This document shows, piece after piece, positions 45,124 to 53,109 of a stretch of 64,000 bases of DNA. The notes below the pieces were generated by a model. It did not search any database and was not told the DNA's origin. It saw only the letters and a list, made by a program, of their open reading frames with translations. The stretch lies in contig OY970262.1 of assembly GCA_963715655.1 (NCBI GenBank), forward strand, positions 310,001-374,000, read 5' to 3'. The stretch comes from JANQPD01 sp963715655. Lineage in GTDB: Bacteria; Bacteroidota; Bacteroidia; Flavobacteriales; Schleiferiaceae. Each line of letters begins with the position of its first letter. Within the stretch, counting starts at the first letter, position 1. Both the position numbers and the translations under genes were made by a program.

Positions 45124-46119
45124 TCACTCAAACTCCACACTTTTCAGCATAGTTTCCAATTCAAAAAGTAGATTACGCTTTTTAATTTCCGGAGCGTATA
45201 AAAAGGCTTCCATTATTACCAATTGATTGCGCTCTTCATCTACAATAGTATAGTTTATAAAGGGGCCGCCTTTAAATTCACCAACGGTGCGCCATAGGCC
45301 ACGCGCTTCAAAAGCCAGCTTACCATCTATGTTTACGGTGCTTATACGTGGAGGCATTATAGGTTCTGTTTTCATATAACTACCATCACGTTCGCCCGGT
45401 ATAAACCTTTTTACCAAACTATCGCGGGTGCTTATAATATTGGCTTCTATCAATTCATTTTCCTTAAGTGGCCTAAAGTATATGATAATTCCCTGATCAC
45501 TTTTTATGGTTTTATTCCACATTACAATCAGTGAGTCGTACTCATATTCAATTTCAAAAGCACGGTTAAGCAACATGTCTTTTATCCCATTTTTTTTAAG
45601 CACATCTGGCAAGGCTTTCATTTTGGCCGCCTGCATACGTTTTTGCTTTACTAGTATTTCCGCTTGGTAAAATTCCTCAACTAATGCTTTTCGTTTCGCT
45701 ACAAGTGTTTTGGCCATTTGCTTTTCATTACCTGTAAAAGTGGCAATCAGTTGTGGTTTAGCCCAACGGTTGTGCTGCATCGCAAAATTACTGTCGGTAC
45801 TTTTTTCAAGTATTATAAGGTTTCGGCTGTGCGTAAGTAGCGTATTAAATTCATTTGGGTTTACCTGCCTTACTGTAAATTCCGGCTCCGGTTGTGGCAA
45901 GCCATACTGCGGATCTGTAAAATATTTACGTACGTAATCCCCTGCTATTCCACTCCAAACAGCATCTTCACAAACAACTATAAAATCAAGCGTGCCGCCA
46001 TTACTAGCCGGCAATGTTTCGTAGTCCGATGAGTCATCTAGCAAATTAATTTCGCCATTGTTACATCCGTAAACTAAAAAAACAAGTGATGCTAAAATAC
46101 TGTAAGTGAGGTTTTTCAT
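45124..46119 (-). CDS. DUF4837 family lipoprotein
   Basis: 331 aa with lipobox VFLVYGC-NNGE. The mature protein matches the Bacteroidota-specific DUF4837 pattern: PASNGGTLDFIVVCEDAVWSG near the start and GLWRTVGEFKGGPFINYTIVDEERNQLVIMEAFLYAP near the end. The cellular role is unknown, probably in the periplasm. The gene overlaps the lytic transglycosylase gene by 4 bases, and the order tatA-gatA-MltD-DUF4837 is conserved in Flavobacteriales, so a cell-envelope function is likely. Confidence 0.87.
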   Translation of the reverse strand: MKNLTYSILASLVFLVYGCNNGEINLLDDSSDYETLPASNGGTLDFIVVCEDAVWSGIAGDYVRKYFTDPQYGLPQPEPEFTVRQVNPNEFNTLLTHSRNLIILEKSTDSNFAMQHNRWAKPQLIATFTGNEKQMAKTLVAKRKALVEEFYQAEILVKQKRMQAAKMKALPDVLKKNGIKDMLLNRAFEIEYEYDSLIVMWNKTIKSDQGIIIYFRPLKENELIEANIISTRDSLVKRFIPGERDGSYMKTEPIMPPRISTVNIDGKLAFEARGLWRTVGEFKGGPFINYTIVDEERNQLVIMEAFLYAPEIKKRNLLFELETMLKSVEFE

Positions 46120-47651
46120 GAGCGGTTGTCCGTGTAAATTTTTAGTTTCATACCGGGCTTCAAGCTCTTTACGTTTCTAATGCCGTTCCATTTTTTAATG
46201 TTATCCGCACTAATACCCGGAAATTTTTGCGCTATGGCGTACAGATTATCTCCGCTGCGTACTGTGTAAAATTGGTAGCTGTCCTTATTAGTTGGTGGCG
46301 TTGGCGTAGTGTTACTTTTGGCAGGGGTCTCTTTCTCTGCCGCAGCTACCTTACGGGGATAAATGGTTAAGCGGGCGCCCACTTGTATTGTGTTACTGCG
46401 CAAACCATTCCAGCGTTTTATGCTGCTCACTGAAACTCCGTAGCGTTCAGAAATCTTTCCCAAAGACTCACCACGCCTTACTTTGTGTCTAATTTTATCC
46501 TCTACCTCTACGTATTGCGGAGTAGTAACCTCATTAATCTTAAAATCTTTTGCGGCCAAGGCGTAAATGCTATCCTCATAAGCTACAAAAAGCCCTACAT
46601 TTTCAGAGGGTAAAATTAATTTGTAAAAATCATCTTCTACTTTAGGAATTACTTTGTGGCGAAAAGCAGGGTTTAAAAAGGTCAATTCTTCTTCATCAAT
46701 ATTTATTAGCTTAGAAATCTGAGCAAAGCTGATTTTTTCTTTAATCGTAACGGTATCGCAAGAAAAATAGCTGCGCTTTACATTTACTGGAAAAATATAA
46801 TGCTCACCCGCATAATTCATAATGTAGTTTACGGCAATAAAAGCGGGAACGTACCCTTGTGTTTCTCTTGGTAAATAAGGGCGAATGGCCCAATAATTTT
46901 TTTGTCCTCCGCTTCTGCGGATGGCCTTATTTACATTACCCGGCCCAGAGTTATACGCGGCTAAGGCTAAATTCCAGTCGTCAAAAATGGCGTATAATGT
47001 GGTAAGATATTTACAGGCTGCGTGGGTTGCTTTTAAAGGATCATTGCGTTCATCTACATAACTGCTTACTTTTAATCCGTTCATTTTACCCGTAGCGTAC
47101 ATAAACTGCCAAAGCCCTTGTGCGCCCACGCGTGAGCGTGCCGAAGGGTTTAATGCTGACTCTACCACCGCCAAGTATTTTAGCTCCAAAGGCATGTCGT
47201 ATTGGTCTAAAGCTTCTTCAAACATGGGGAAATAATATTCTGCCAATCCCAACATTCTGCTTACTTGCTCTCTACGCTTAATAGCATATACATTTATGTA
47301 GCGCTGCACATCAGTATTGTAATCTAATTGAATAGGCGAAGCATTATTTAACTTTGCTATACGTGCTTTAAACACACTATCTTCCACCGGTTTCGGAACT
47401 CCACTCAACGTATCTTCACTATCCAAAATAAATTCTTGTGTAGAGGCGTACGCGGAATCAGGTGTAAAAAACGACTGATGCAACATGCTGTCTAGCTTGG
47501 CTACAAAAGGGTCGTCCTCTAAATTTATTTCGTTTAAATCAAGCGTGGGAATGTCCTCTATACTATCATTTTCAGCGGGTTGCTGAGCGTAAAGGGTAAC
47601 GGTAAACATCGCCAAAAGGCAAAGTAGAATATTTTGAGTAACAGCTTTCAT
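46116..47651 (-). CDS. Membrane-bound lytic transglycosylase, MltD-like, with two LysM domains
   Basis: 511 aa from ATG 47651 (MKAVTQNILLCLLAMFTVTLYAQ, a signal peptide); a start seven codons earlier is also possible. The SLT domain (about 145-290) contains the catalytic Glu in VVESALNPSARS and GAQGLWQFM, AYNSGPGNVNKAI. Two LysM repeats follow (about 385-430 RGESLGKISERYG; about 460-505 RSGDNLYAIAQKF). It cleaves peptidoglycan glycan strands to 1,6-anhydromuropeptides. No lipobox is visible despite the family name. Confidence 0.92.
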   Translation of the reverse strand: MKAVTQNILLCLLAMFTVTLYAQQPAENDSIEDIPTLDLNEINLEDDPFVAKLDSMLHQSFFTPDSAYASTQEFILDSEDTLSGVPKPVEDSVFKARIAKLNNASPIQLDYNTDVQRYINVYAIKRREQVSRMLGLAEYYFPMFEEALDQYDMPLELKYLAVVESALNPSARSRVGAQGLWQFMYATGKMNGLKVSSYVDERNDPLKATHAACKYLTTLYAIFDDWNLALAAYNSGPGNVNKAIRRSGGQKNYWAIRPYLPRETQGYVPAFIAVNYIMNYAGEHYIFPVNVKRSYFSCDTVTIKEKISFAQISKLINIDEEELTFLNPAFRHKVIPKVEDDFYKLILPSENVGLFVAYEDSIYALAAKDFKINEVTTPQYVEVEDKIRHKVRRGESLGKISERYGVSVSSIKRWNGLRSNTIQVGARLTIYPRKVAAAEKETPAKSNTTPTPPTNKDSYQFYTVRSGDNLYAIAQKFPGISADNIKKWNGIRNVKSLKPGMKLKIYTDNRS

Positions 47652-47726
47652 ATAAACATTTTTAGCACTCAACTAATATTAAAAAATTGTTTGCAACACA
47701 GGCTACACAGCTTTATTTCTTATGCA

Positions 47727-49148
47727 CTAGTAGTTGTTCATTAGGTAATGCGAAAACTGGAGCAAACGTTCTTCTTCAAAGGCGGGCGCCATAAGTTGCA
47801 GTCCGAAAGGCATTCCATTGCTGTGCTTACCTAATGGAAGGCTAACGGACGGGATGCCGCAAATATTGGATTGCACCGTAAAAATGTCTTCTAAATACAT
47901 AACGGTAGGGTCGGCCATTTTACGTTTTAGTTTAAACGCAGTGGTTGGCGTGGTAGGCGAAAGAATTAAATCATACTCCGCAAAAATATCGTTGGTTTTT
48001 TGCTGAATTAAGCGCCTTGCCTTTTGTGCTTTGGTGTAATATGCTTCATAATAGCCGCTACTCAATACAAAGGTGCCCAGTAAGATGCGTCTTTTTACTT
48101 CCGTTCCAAAACCTTCTGTTCGGCTAAGTTTATAGGTGCTTTCTAAATCATGCGCATTTTCGCTGCGGTAGCCAAAGTGAATACCATCATAGCGGGCTAA
48201 ATTACTGCTGGCTTCAGCCGTGGTAAGGATATAATATACGGGAACCATTACATCTAAAAACGGAAAATCTACTGGTTCTACGGTATGTCCTTTATCTTTT
48301 AAATTTTGAATAGTGCTTAGCATTTGTGCTTTAATTTCAGGGTCTAACCCTTCCATTTCCAGCGTTTCACGCAAGTAAGCCACCTTATATTTTTTAGTAA
48401 TGTCGTAGCTTATTTCTACGGGTGTTGCTTCGCGCGATGAAGCTGTAGCATCAAATGCGTCTTTACCTGCTAATACATTATAAATAAGTGCTGCATCTTC
48501 TGTACTTTTAGTAAAAGGGCCAATTTGATCAAAAGAGCTAGCGTAGGCAATAAGGCCGTGGCGCGAAATTCTGCCGTAGGTTGGTTTAAAACCCACGGTG
48601 CCACAAAAGCTAGCCGGTTGGCGTATGCTACCACCGGTATCACTTCCCAATGTAGCCTGACAAAGATTTGCTGCTACCGCTGCTGCACTGCCACCGCTGC
48701 TGCCACCGGTTACCATTTTGTTATTGTGTGGATTTAAAACAGGGCCAAAAGCCGAGTATTCATTAGAAGAACCCATGGCAAATTCATCGCAATTTAGGCG
48801 ACCAATAATTATGGCGTCTTCCTCAAGCAAACGATCTACCGCAGTAGCATTGTATAACGATTGAAAATTTTCAAGCATTTTAGAGGAGGCCGATACCGTA
48901 TGCCCTCGGTAGCAAATATTATCTTTTATGCCAATTACCAGCCCGGCTAATTTACCGGCTTTGCCACGTTTTATTTTTTGATCTACCACCGTAGCACGGC
49001 TGCGGGCATCATGAGAAAACACTTCGGTAAAAGCGTTTAGATGCTCGTTTTTTTCAATTTGGGTAAGATAAAATTCTACCAGCTCAGTACAGCTCAATCT
49101 TCCATCGTCAAGCCGCTCGCGGTACTCGCTTAGCTTTTTAAAATCCAT
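47727..49148 (-). CDS. gatA: Asp-tRNA(Asn)/Glu-tRNA(Gln) amidotransferase subunit A
   Basis: 473 aa. The amidase signature is complete: Lys in GIKDNICYRG (about residue 76), Ser in GGSSGGSAAAVAAN (about 151) and Ser in GSDTGGSIRQPASFCG (about 175). It provides ammonia from glutamine to amidate misacylated tRNA in the GatCAB complex. gatB and gatC are not adjacent. Only 31 bases separate it from tatA upstream on the same strand. A tRNA-Asn lies in this window, but whether the pathway serves Asn or Gln here cannot be told. Confidence 0.95.
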   Translation of the reverse strand: MDFKKLSEYRERLDDGRLSCTELVEFYLTQIEKNEHLNAFTEVFSHDARSRATVVDQKIKRGKAGKLAGLVIGIKDNICYRGHTVSASSKMLENFQSLYNATAVDRLLEEDAIIIGRLNCDEFAMGSSNEYSAFGPVLNPHNNKMVTGGSSGGSAAAVAANLCQATLGSDTGGSIRQPASFCGTVGFKPTYGRISRHGLIAYASSFDQIGPFTKSTEDAALIYNVLAGKDAFDATASSREATPVEISYDITKKYKVAYLRETLEMEGLDPEIKAQMLSTIQNLKDKGHTVEPVDFPFLDVMVPVYYILTTAEASSNLARYDGIHFGYRSENAHDLESTYKLSRTEGFGTEVKRRILLGTFVLSSGYYEAYYTKAQKARRLIQQKTNDIFAEYDLILSPTTPTTAFKLKRKMADPTVMYLEDIFTVQSNICGIPSVSLPLGKHSNGMPFGLQLMAPAFEEERLLQFSHYLMNNY

Positions 49149-49179
49149 GTACGGGGTTTACATTTTGGTTTTTGCCAAA

Positions 49180-49371
49180 TTACTTTTTCTCCTTGTCTTC
49201 GGGCTTATCATCGTCTTTTACAGCGTTTTTAAATTCCTTAACGCCACCACCTAATCCGCGCATTAATTCTGGAATTTTTCTTCCACCAAAAAGTAGCAAA
49301 ATGGCTACAATAATCAATACGATTTGTGGCCAACCTATCATGCCTAATAGTACAGCTGCCATATTCATCAT
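49180..49371 (-). CDS. tatA: Twin-arginine translocase subunit TatA/TatE
   Basis: 63 aa: one transmembrane helix (VLIIVAILLLFGG), the FGG-RKIPEL hinge and an amphipathic, charged tail ending DDDKPEDKEKK. Forms the pore-like assembly of Tat export. A minus-strand promoter-like TACCTTTG box lies 23-30 bases upstream. In the same direction and close to gatA, so probably co-transcribed with it. Confidence 0.93.
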   Translation of the reverse strand: MMNMAAVLLGMIGWPQIVLIIVAILLLFGGRKIPELMRGLGGGVKEFKNAVKDDDKPEDKEKK

Positions 49372-49393
49372 TTCAATTCTTAATTAAGAGGTA

Positions 49394-49401
49394 CAAAGGT
49401 A
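49394..49401 (-). promoter_or_regulatory. -7 box upstream of tatA
   Basis: CAAAGGTA on plus, i.e. TACCTTTG on minus, matching TAnnTTTG. A TTC 20 bases further upstream is a weak -33 element. Confidence 0.5.
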
Positions 49402-49437
49402 ATCATTAAATGATGCTTTGGCGAAAATGCTCCAAAC

Positions 49438-49467
49438 TTGAAAAGTCAAAATAAGTCATTACTTTTC
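49438..49467 (+). promoter_or_regulatory. Promoter of the outer-membrane protein gene at 49487
   Basis: TTG (49438-49440), 19 bases, then TACTTTTC (49460-49467), close to TAnnTTTG. The start codon follows 20 bases later. Confidence 0.45.
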
Positions 49468-49486
49468 GAGCAACTTAAAATACCCC

Positions 49487-50101
49487 ATGAAAAAACGTAT
49501 CGTTCAATTCGCAGGCATGCTATCCTTACTATTCTTTTGCGTATCGGCCAGCGGCCAAGTAAACCGTTTTGAAAGAGGTGGAGCCAGCTATAAATCTCAA
49601 AACACAATAGCAACCAGTTACTTGGGTGTGGGCACCGGTATTAATAATTATTCAGGCCTTTTAGGGTTAGAATGGGAGATTCCCATATTACCAAGATTAT
49701 CTATTGTAGGCACCTTAGGTTTAGGCGGCTGGGGGTATAAAGCAGGGGGCAGCTTACAATATTATCTTAGAGAACCGCAATTTGGTGGTGCTTTATGTTT
49801 AGGTTTTAGTAATGCTTTTGGTGGTGCTGATGTACCCTTAACCTTACAAGATGGCACTGAAGCCGTATTTGATTTAAGGAATGCCGGTACTGTAAACATT
49901 GCGTATCTCTATAATTTCCGCTTAGGAAAACGTTCAAAATTTGTGCTCGGTGGCGGATGGGCCATTCCAACCTCCACCACTCCCTACACGGTTACTTCAC
50001 CTCCGGGTTACACCTTAAGTTCTACTGATAGGGAGGTTATGAAAGTTTTGCAACCGGGTGGGCTGCTGCTTTGTGTGAAATTTATTTTTGCGCTGAGGTA
50101 G
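49487..50101 (+). CDS. Outer-membrane beta-barrel protein, 204 aa
   Basis: Signal peptide (KKRIVQFAGMLSLLFFCVSASGQ). The mature part shows amphipathic strands with aromatic borders and Gly-rich turns (LGVGTGINNYSGLLGLEWEIP; LGGGWAIPTS) typical of an eight-stranded barrel, but ends ...FIFALR without the terminal Phe. No function is assigned. It is the last gene before the inverted-repeat-bounded island and divergent from tatA. Confidence 0.7.
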   Translation: MKKRIVQFAGMLSLLFFCVSASGQVNRFERGGASYKSQNTIATSYLGVGTGINNYSGLLGLEWEIPILPRLSIVGTLGLGGWGYKAGGSLQYYLREPQFGGALCLGFSNAFGGADVPLTLQDGTEAVFDLRNAGTVNIAYLYNFRLGKRSKFVLGGGWAIPTSTTPYTVTSPPGYTLSSTDREVMKVLQPGGLLLCVKFIFALR

Positions 50102-50217
50102 TGAATTTTATTTTTAAAGTGATTGGTATAAATGAGTAAAGAGAAACTTTAACTCTTTTAAAACCTCCTACCTAAGCGAGGCTTAAGGGCTGATTAATTT
50201 TTTATAGTTCTTTATGC

Positions 50218-50237
50218 TAATGTAACCTGCTGTGATG
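50218..50237. repeat. Left 20-bp inverted repeat of the accessory island
   Basis: TAATGTAACCTGCTGTGATG, exact reverse complement of 57159-57178. Outside it, weaker similarity in inverted orientation continues for ~30 bases (AACTA...ATTAAT). 50102-50217 otherwise shows nothing. Confidence 0.75.
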
Positions 50238-50274
50238 GGAATTTAGATTTAATTTCCTAGAAATAAAATTTGAG

Positions 50275-50886
50275 TTAGTTTAACATATTAGTTATAAGTT
50301 CTGTGAGTTCTGATGTAGCGACATTATTAGTTACATTACTAATTACGTTTTTCAATGATTTCAAAGATTCTGTAATTATACTTTTCTTTGGTTTGGGTGA
50401 TTTTATTTGAGCTTTGAGAGTTTCGTTTTCCGCTTCAATTTCTTCCTTTACATTCTTAATCTGAATTTCTTGTAAGAGGTTTTCAATTTTTTCAACTAAT
50501 TGTTGTAGTTCAGGTATTTTATCAGAATTAAAGATGTTACTTTGAGTTGAACCAATATTACCTTGTTGAATATTGGAATTATTCATATGTTCAACATTGA
50601 TAAAATTAAACGCTGCAAAATGCTCTGAAGGTCTGTCAGGATTTTCTAGCACTTCTTCAATTTCAAGCACTCCTGAATGGGTAATACACATTCGACCACC
50701 TAACCCCATTGTTTCTAACAAATCTTGTTCTCTAAGGTATTGGTATGTATTTGAGGTAGTATCCTTATCAAACCCCAATGCTTCTCCAACCTCCCAATAG
50801 CTTATTATAATAGTTGTATTACCATCTGTAGCTTCATACACTTTCTTTAAAAATTCAAATCTTTCTTTTTTCTTTTTTTTTATCAT
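50275..50886 (-). CDS. Winged-helix protein with coiled-coil C-terminus, 203 aa
   Basis: N-terminal ~85 residues look like a winged helix (FEFLKKVYEATDGN ... ISYWEVGEALGFDKDTTSNTYQYLREQDLLET), then HSGVLEIEEVLENP. The middle segment NNSNIQQGNIGSTQSNIF is a low-complexity linker frequent in proteins of bacterial defence-like loci. The rest is coiled coil (about 125-170) and a helical tail. It may be a regulator or the adaptor of an effector; which one is not clear. First gene inside the left inverted repeat. Confidence 0.7.
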   Translation of the reverse strand: MIKKKKKERFEFLKKVYEATDGNTTIIISYWEVGEALGFDKDTTSNTYQYLREQDLLETMGLGGRMCITHSGVLEIEEVLENPDRPSEHFAAFNFINVEHMNNSNIQQGNIGSTQSNIFNSDKIPELQQLVEKIENLLQEIQIKNVKEEIEAENETLKAQIKSPKPKKSIITESLKSLKNVISNVTNNVATSELTELITNMLN

Positions 50887-50956
50887 CTAAATTGGGGTTA
50901 AGTGACTAAGAAGCTTAAATTAACGTTAAATAAAATATCATTTCAATTTCTGTTCA

Positions 50957-51169
50957 CTATTTTTCAAGTTTTTCAATTGTTTGTAGTAGACCATATAGCT
51001 GACCAAAAAGAGCCATATGATCTTCACTATTATGGTGTTCGTGATCCGCATCCCAATAATTTTGTGCAGTATTCTTAGCTCTAATTACAGCAGTTTTTAA
51101 ATCATTTAATTCATTTTTTGGAATCACTTTGATAAATTTTAAAAAGTTAATAATAAGTATTTTAATCAT
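50957..51169 (-). CDS. Small hypothetical protein, 70 aa
   Basis: A short hydrophobic start (IKILIINFLKFIKVI) is followed by a helical, charged part with a His/Asp cluster (WDADHEHHNSEDHMALFGQLYGLLQTIEKLEK). The His/Asp run may bind metal or be chance. No family. It lies 70 bases upstream of the winged-helix gene in the same direction, possibly one unit. Confidence 0.5.
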   Translation of the reverse strand: MIKILIINFLKFIKVIPKNELNDLKTAVIRAKNTAQNYWDADHEHHNSEDHMALFGQLYGLLQTIEKLEK

Positions 51170-51219
51170 GTGAAAATAAGTATTTTCAACTATATATTAA
51201 AAATTCTAATCCTTGTTCA

Positions 51220-51945
51220 ATGAAGAAAGTTTTTGGAGAGTGTAGTTTATGTAGTAAGTATTCAAGGTTAACTTTTGAGCATATACCACCAAAATCCGCG
51301 TTTAACGCTAATGCTATTTATACAAAGAAACGCGCGCATTTATTTGATAAGTCAAGTTACTTTTATGGTAAGACGATTCGACTAAATCAGGGTTATGGTT
51401 TACAAGTGTTTTGTAAGAGTTGTAATAACAACACAGGAGATTGGTACGCTAATGATTTTTCAAATTTTGCACATCAAGGATTGGAGATAATCAAACGAGA
51501 CGAGAATTTAGGTAAAGTTATAAGGGGTAGATACCACATTAAACCAATGAATATAATAAAGCAAGTTTTTACTATGTTCTTAGCACTTGATAGAATGGGG
51601 TATTTAAAGAGTTATAAAGATTTAGTCGAGTTTGTACTTAATCGAAATAGCACTCAAATCCCAAAGAAATTCAATGTATATATGTTTTCTACTCTTTCTT
51701 CTACTAAGCGAATGATTGGTTACACATTTTGCGCTTCTCCGAATATCGGAAATGGTGGGTGGTCGGAAATAAACTTCCCTCCATTTGGATTTATTCTAAC
51801 CGATGGATGCAAGCCACCAAAGGAATGTATGGTTGATATTACTGAATTTGGACTAAATCCATTAGATAAAAAGATAGCAGTCGATATTAGCACTCCATAT
51901 TTAGAAGTTGAAAGTCCTATTATAGGTATTTACAAGGAAAATTAA
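51220..51945 (+). CDS. HNH-type endonuclease-like protein, 241 aa
   Basis: N-terminal zinc finger CSLC (residues 8-11) paired with CKSC (65-68), and the beta-hairpin FEHIPPKSAF (about 19-28) followed by NNNTGDWY. This is the arrangement of the HNH_5/RRXRR-like nuclease fold with His in EHIPP as candidate catalytic base. The C-terminal ~140 residues are unassigned and may bind DNA or a partner. Probable restriction or defence nuclease in the island. Divergent from the small protein gene; the next gene downstream on the same strand is the IS1595-like transposase. Confidence 0.72.
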   Translation: MKKVFGECSLCSKYSRLTFEHIPPKSAFNANAIYTKKRAHLFDKSSYFYGKTIRLNQGYGLQVFCKSCNNNTGDWYANDFSNFAHQGLEIIKRDENLGKVIRGRYHIKPMNIIKQVFTMFLALDRMGYLKSYKDLVEFVLNRNSTQIPKKFNVYMFSTLSSTKRMIGYTFCASPNIGNGGWSEINFPPFGFILTDGCKPPKECMVDITEFGLNPLDKKIAVDISTPYLEVESPIIGIYKEN

Positions 51946-52029
51946 ATACACCTTGATTTTATGCTAGTGAATTTCACAAGGAATGTTTTAAACTTTTTCC
52001 AATTAAAAAGTAAGTAATGCGTAAACAAT

Positions 52030-52060
52030 TTGTTTTTGTAGTAAAATATTACTACATTTG
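52030..52060 (+). promoter_or_regulatory. Promoter of the transposase-like gene with overlapping operator
   Basis: TTG at 52030-52032, 20 bases, TACATTTG at 52053-52060. The dyad GTAGTAA-AATA-TTACTAC occupies 52038-52055 between and over the -7 box. Its first 12 bases GTAGTAAAATAT recur (minus strand) at 55423-55434 in the XRE intergenic region. Confidence 0.65.
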
Positions 52061-52073
52061 AATATCTAAATTC

Positions 52074-53087
52074 ATGATTATGTTAGAGTTAGGAGTAAAA
52101 ATAGAGGAGTTAAAACTACATCAACAGTCAGAAATAAAGTTGTTGATTGATAGGTTCATATCACATAATAAACTAAATCCTCTTCAAATAAGCCATAAAA
52201 TTGAGTGTCCATATTGTAATTCCAAGAATTACGTTAAAAACGGTGTTACTAGTGGTAGACAAAGGTTTAAGTGTAAAGCTTGTGATAGAACTTATAGTAA
52301 ATCAACAAACACATCAGTTCACAAGATGCAAAAAGTTGATCAATGGACTGATTTCATTTACTTAATGTTCAGTTCTAAAAATCCTTTAACGTTAAAGGAA
52401 CTTGCTTCCAAGTTACACTTATCAACTAAGACGGTTCATGTATGGAAACACAAGCTTTTATCCAGTCTTAACAAAATGGATGACTTAAATTTATCTGATG
52501 TGATTGAAATGGATGAAGTATTCCTACCTTTTAACGTAAAGGGAAGAAAAGGAAAAGAGAAAACGGAGGACATATTGAATATGGAAAATCATTGTATTGA
52601 AAAAAAGAAGAACTCTATGTTTTTATGTGTTCATAATAGAGATAGTGATTTCGATTTTTTTCCTATAAAGATTCAGCAAAAAGGTCAAGTAAAGTCAACG
52701 GATATAGGTAAAGTTGTTGATGGGTTAAAAATCCATACAGGTACTACCGTTGTTACTGACAAATCAAAGGGTTCAACCAAATACTTCAAAACTAGGGATG
52801 ATATCAACCATGAAGTTTTCAAATCTGACGGTAAGAAAACTAAAAGACTACATAATAACAACATTAACTCTACAATGAGTTTGTATAAGGGTTGGAGCAA
52901 AGACTTTAATGGTTATTCAACCAAGTACATTTGGAATTATCTTAAATGGTTCAGATATATGAGAAAGTTCATTCAACTGAGTAAAGTTGAATTACTTGTT
53001 CAAACTTCTGTAAAGGATAAGGAAAGCTTAGAAAGGTTTATGAAAATACCTTCCTATTATAATGAGTTCTTAAAAACCGCTGCTTGA
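52074..53087 (+). CDS. IS1595-like transposase (ISXO2-type), 337 aa
   Basis: Zinc ribbon CPYC (residues 45-48) / CKAC (67-70), a helix-turn-helix (LTLKELASKLHLSTKTVHVWKHKL), and the RNase-H-like DDE core: D147 in VIEMDEVF, D229 in VVTDKSKG and the third motif in NNNINSTMSLYKGWSKDFNGYS. This matches the ISXO2-like/IS1595 family. No convincing terminal inverted repeats are seen around it; only an 8-bp CTAGTGAA/TTCACTAG pair at 51964-51971 and 53106-53113. It has its own promoter with an operator-like dyad, so it may be a resident rather than an active insertion sequence. Confidence 0.88.
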   Translation: MIMLELGVKIEELKLHQQSEIKLLIDRFISHNKLNPLQISHKIECPYCNSKNYVKNGVTSGRQRFKCKACDRTYSKSTNTSVHKMQKVDQWTDFIYLMFSSKNPLTLKELASKLHLSTKTVHVWKHKLLSSLNKMDDLNLSDVIEMDEVFLPFNVKGRKGKEKTEDILNMENHCIEKKKNSMFLCVHNRDSDFDFFPIKIQQKGQVKSTDIGKVVDGLKIHTGTTVVTDKSKGSTKYFKTRDDINHEVFKSDGKKTKRLHNNNINSTMSLYKGWSKDFNGYSTKYIWNYLKWFRYMRKFIQLSKVELLVQTSVKDKESLERFMKIPSYYNEFLKTAA

Positions 53088-53109
53088 AGATTTTAAAGAA
53101 TTATTTTCA

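Noticed and set aside
45040..45165. GTG-started 41-codon frame
   Set aside because: Lys-rich, overlaps the end of the DUF4837 gene on the other strand, with no other support.
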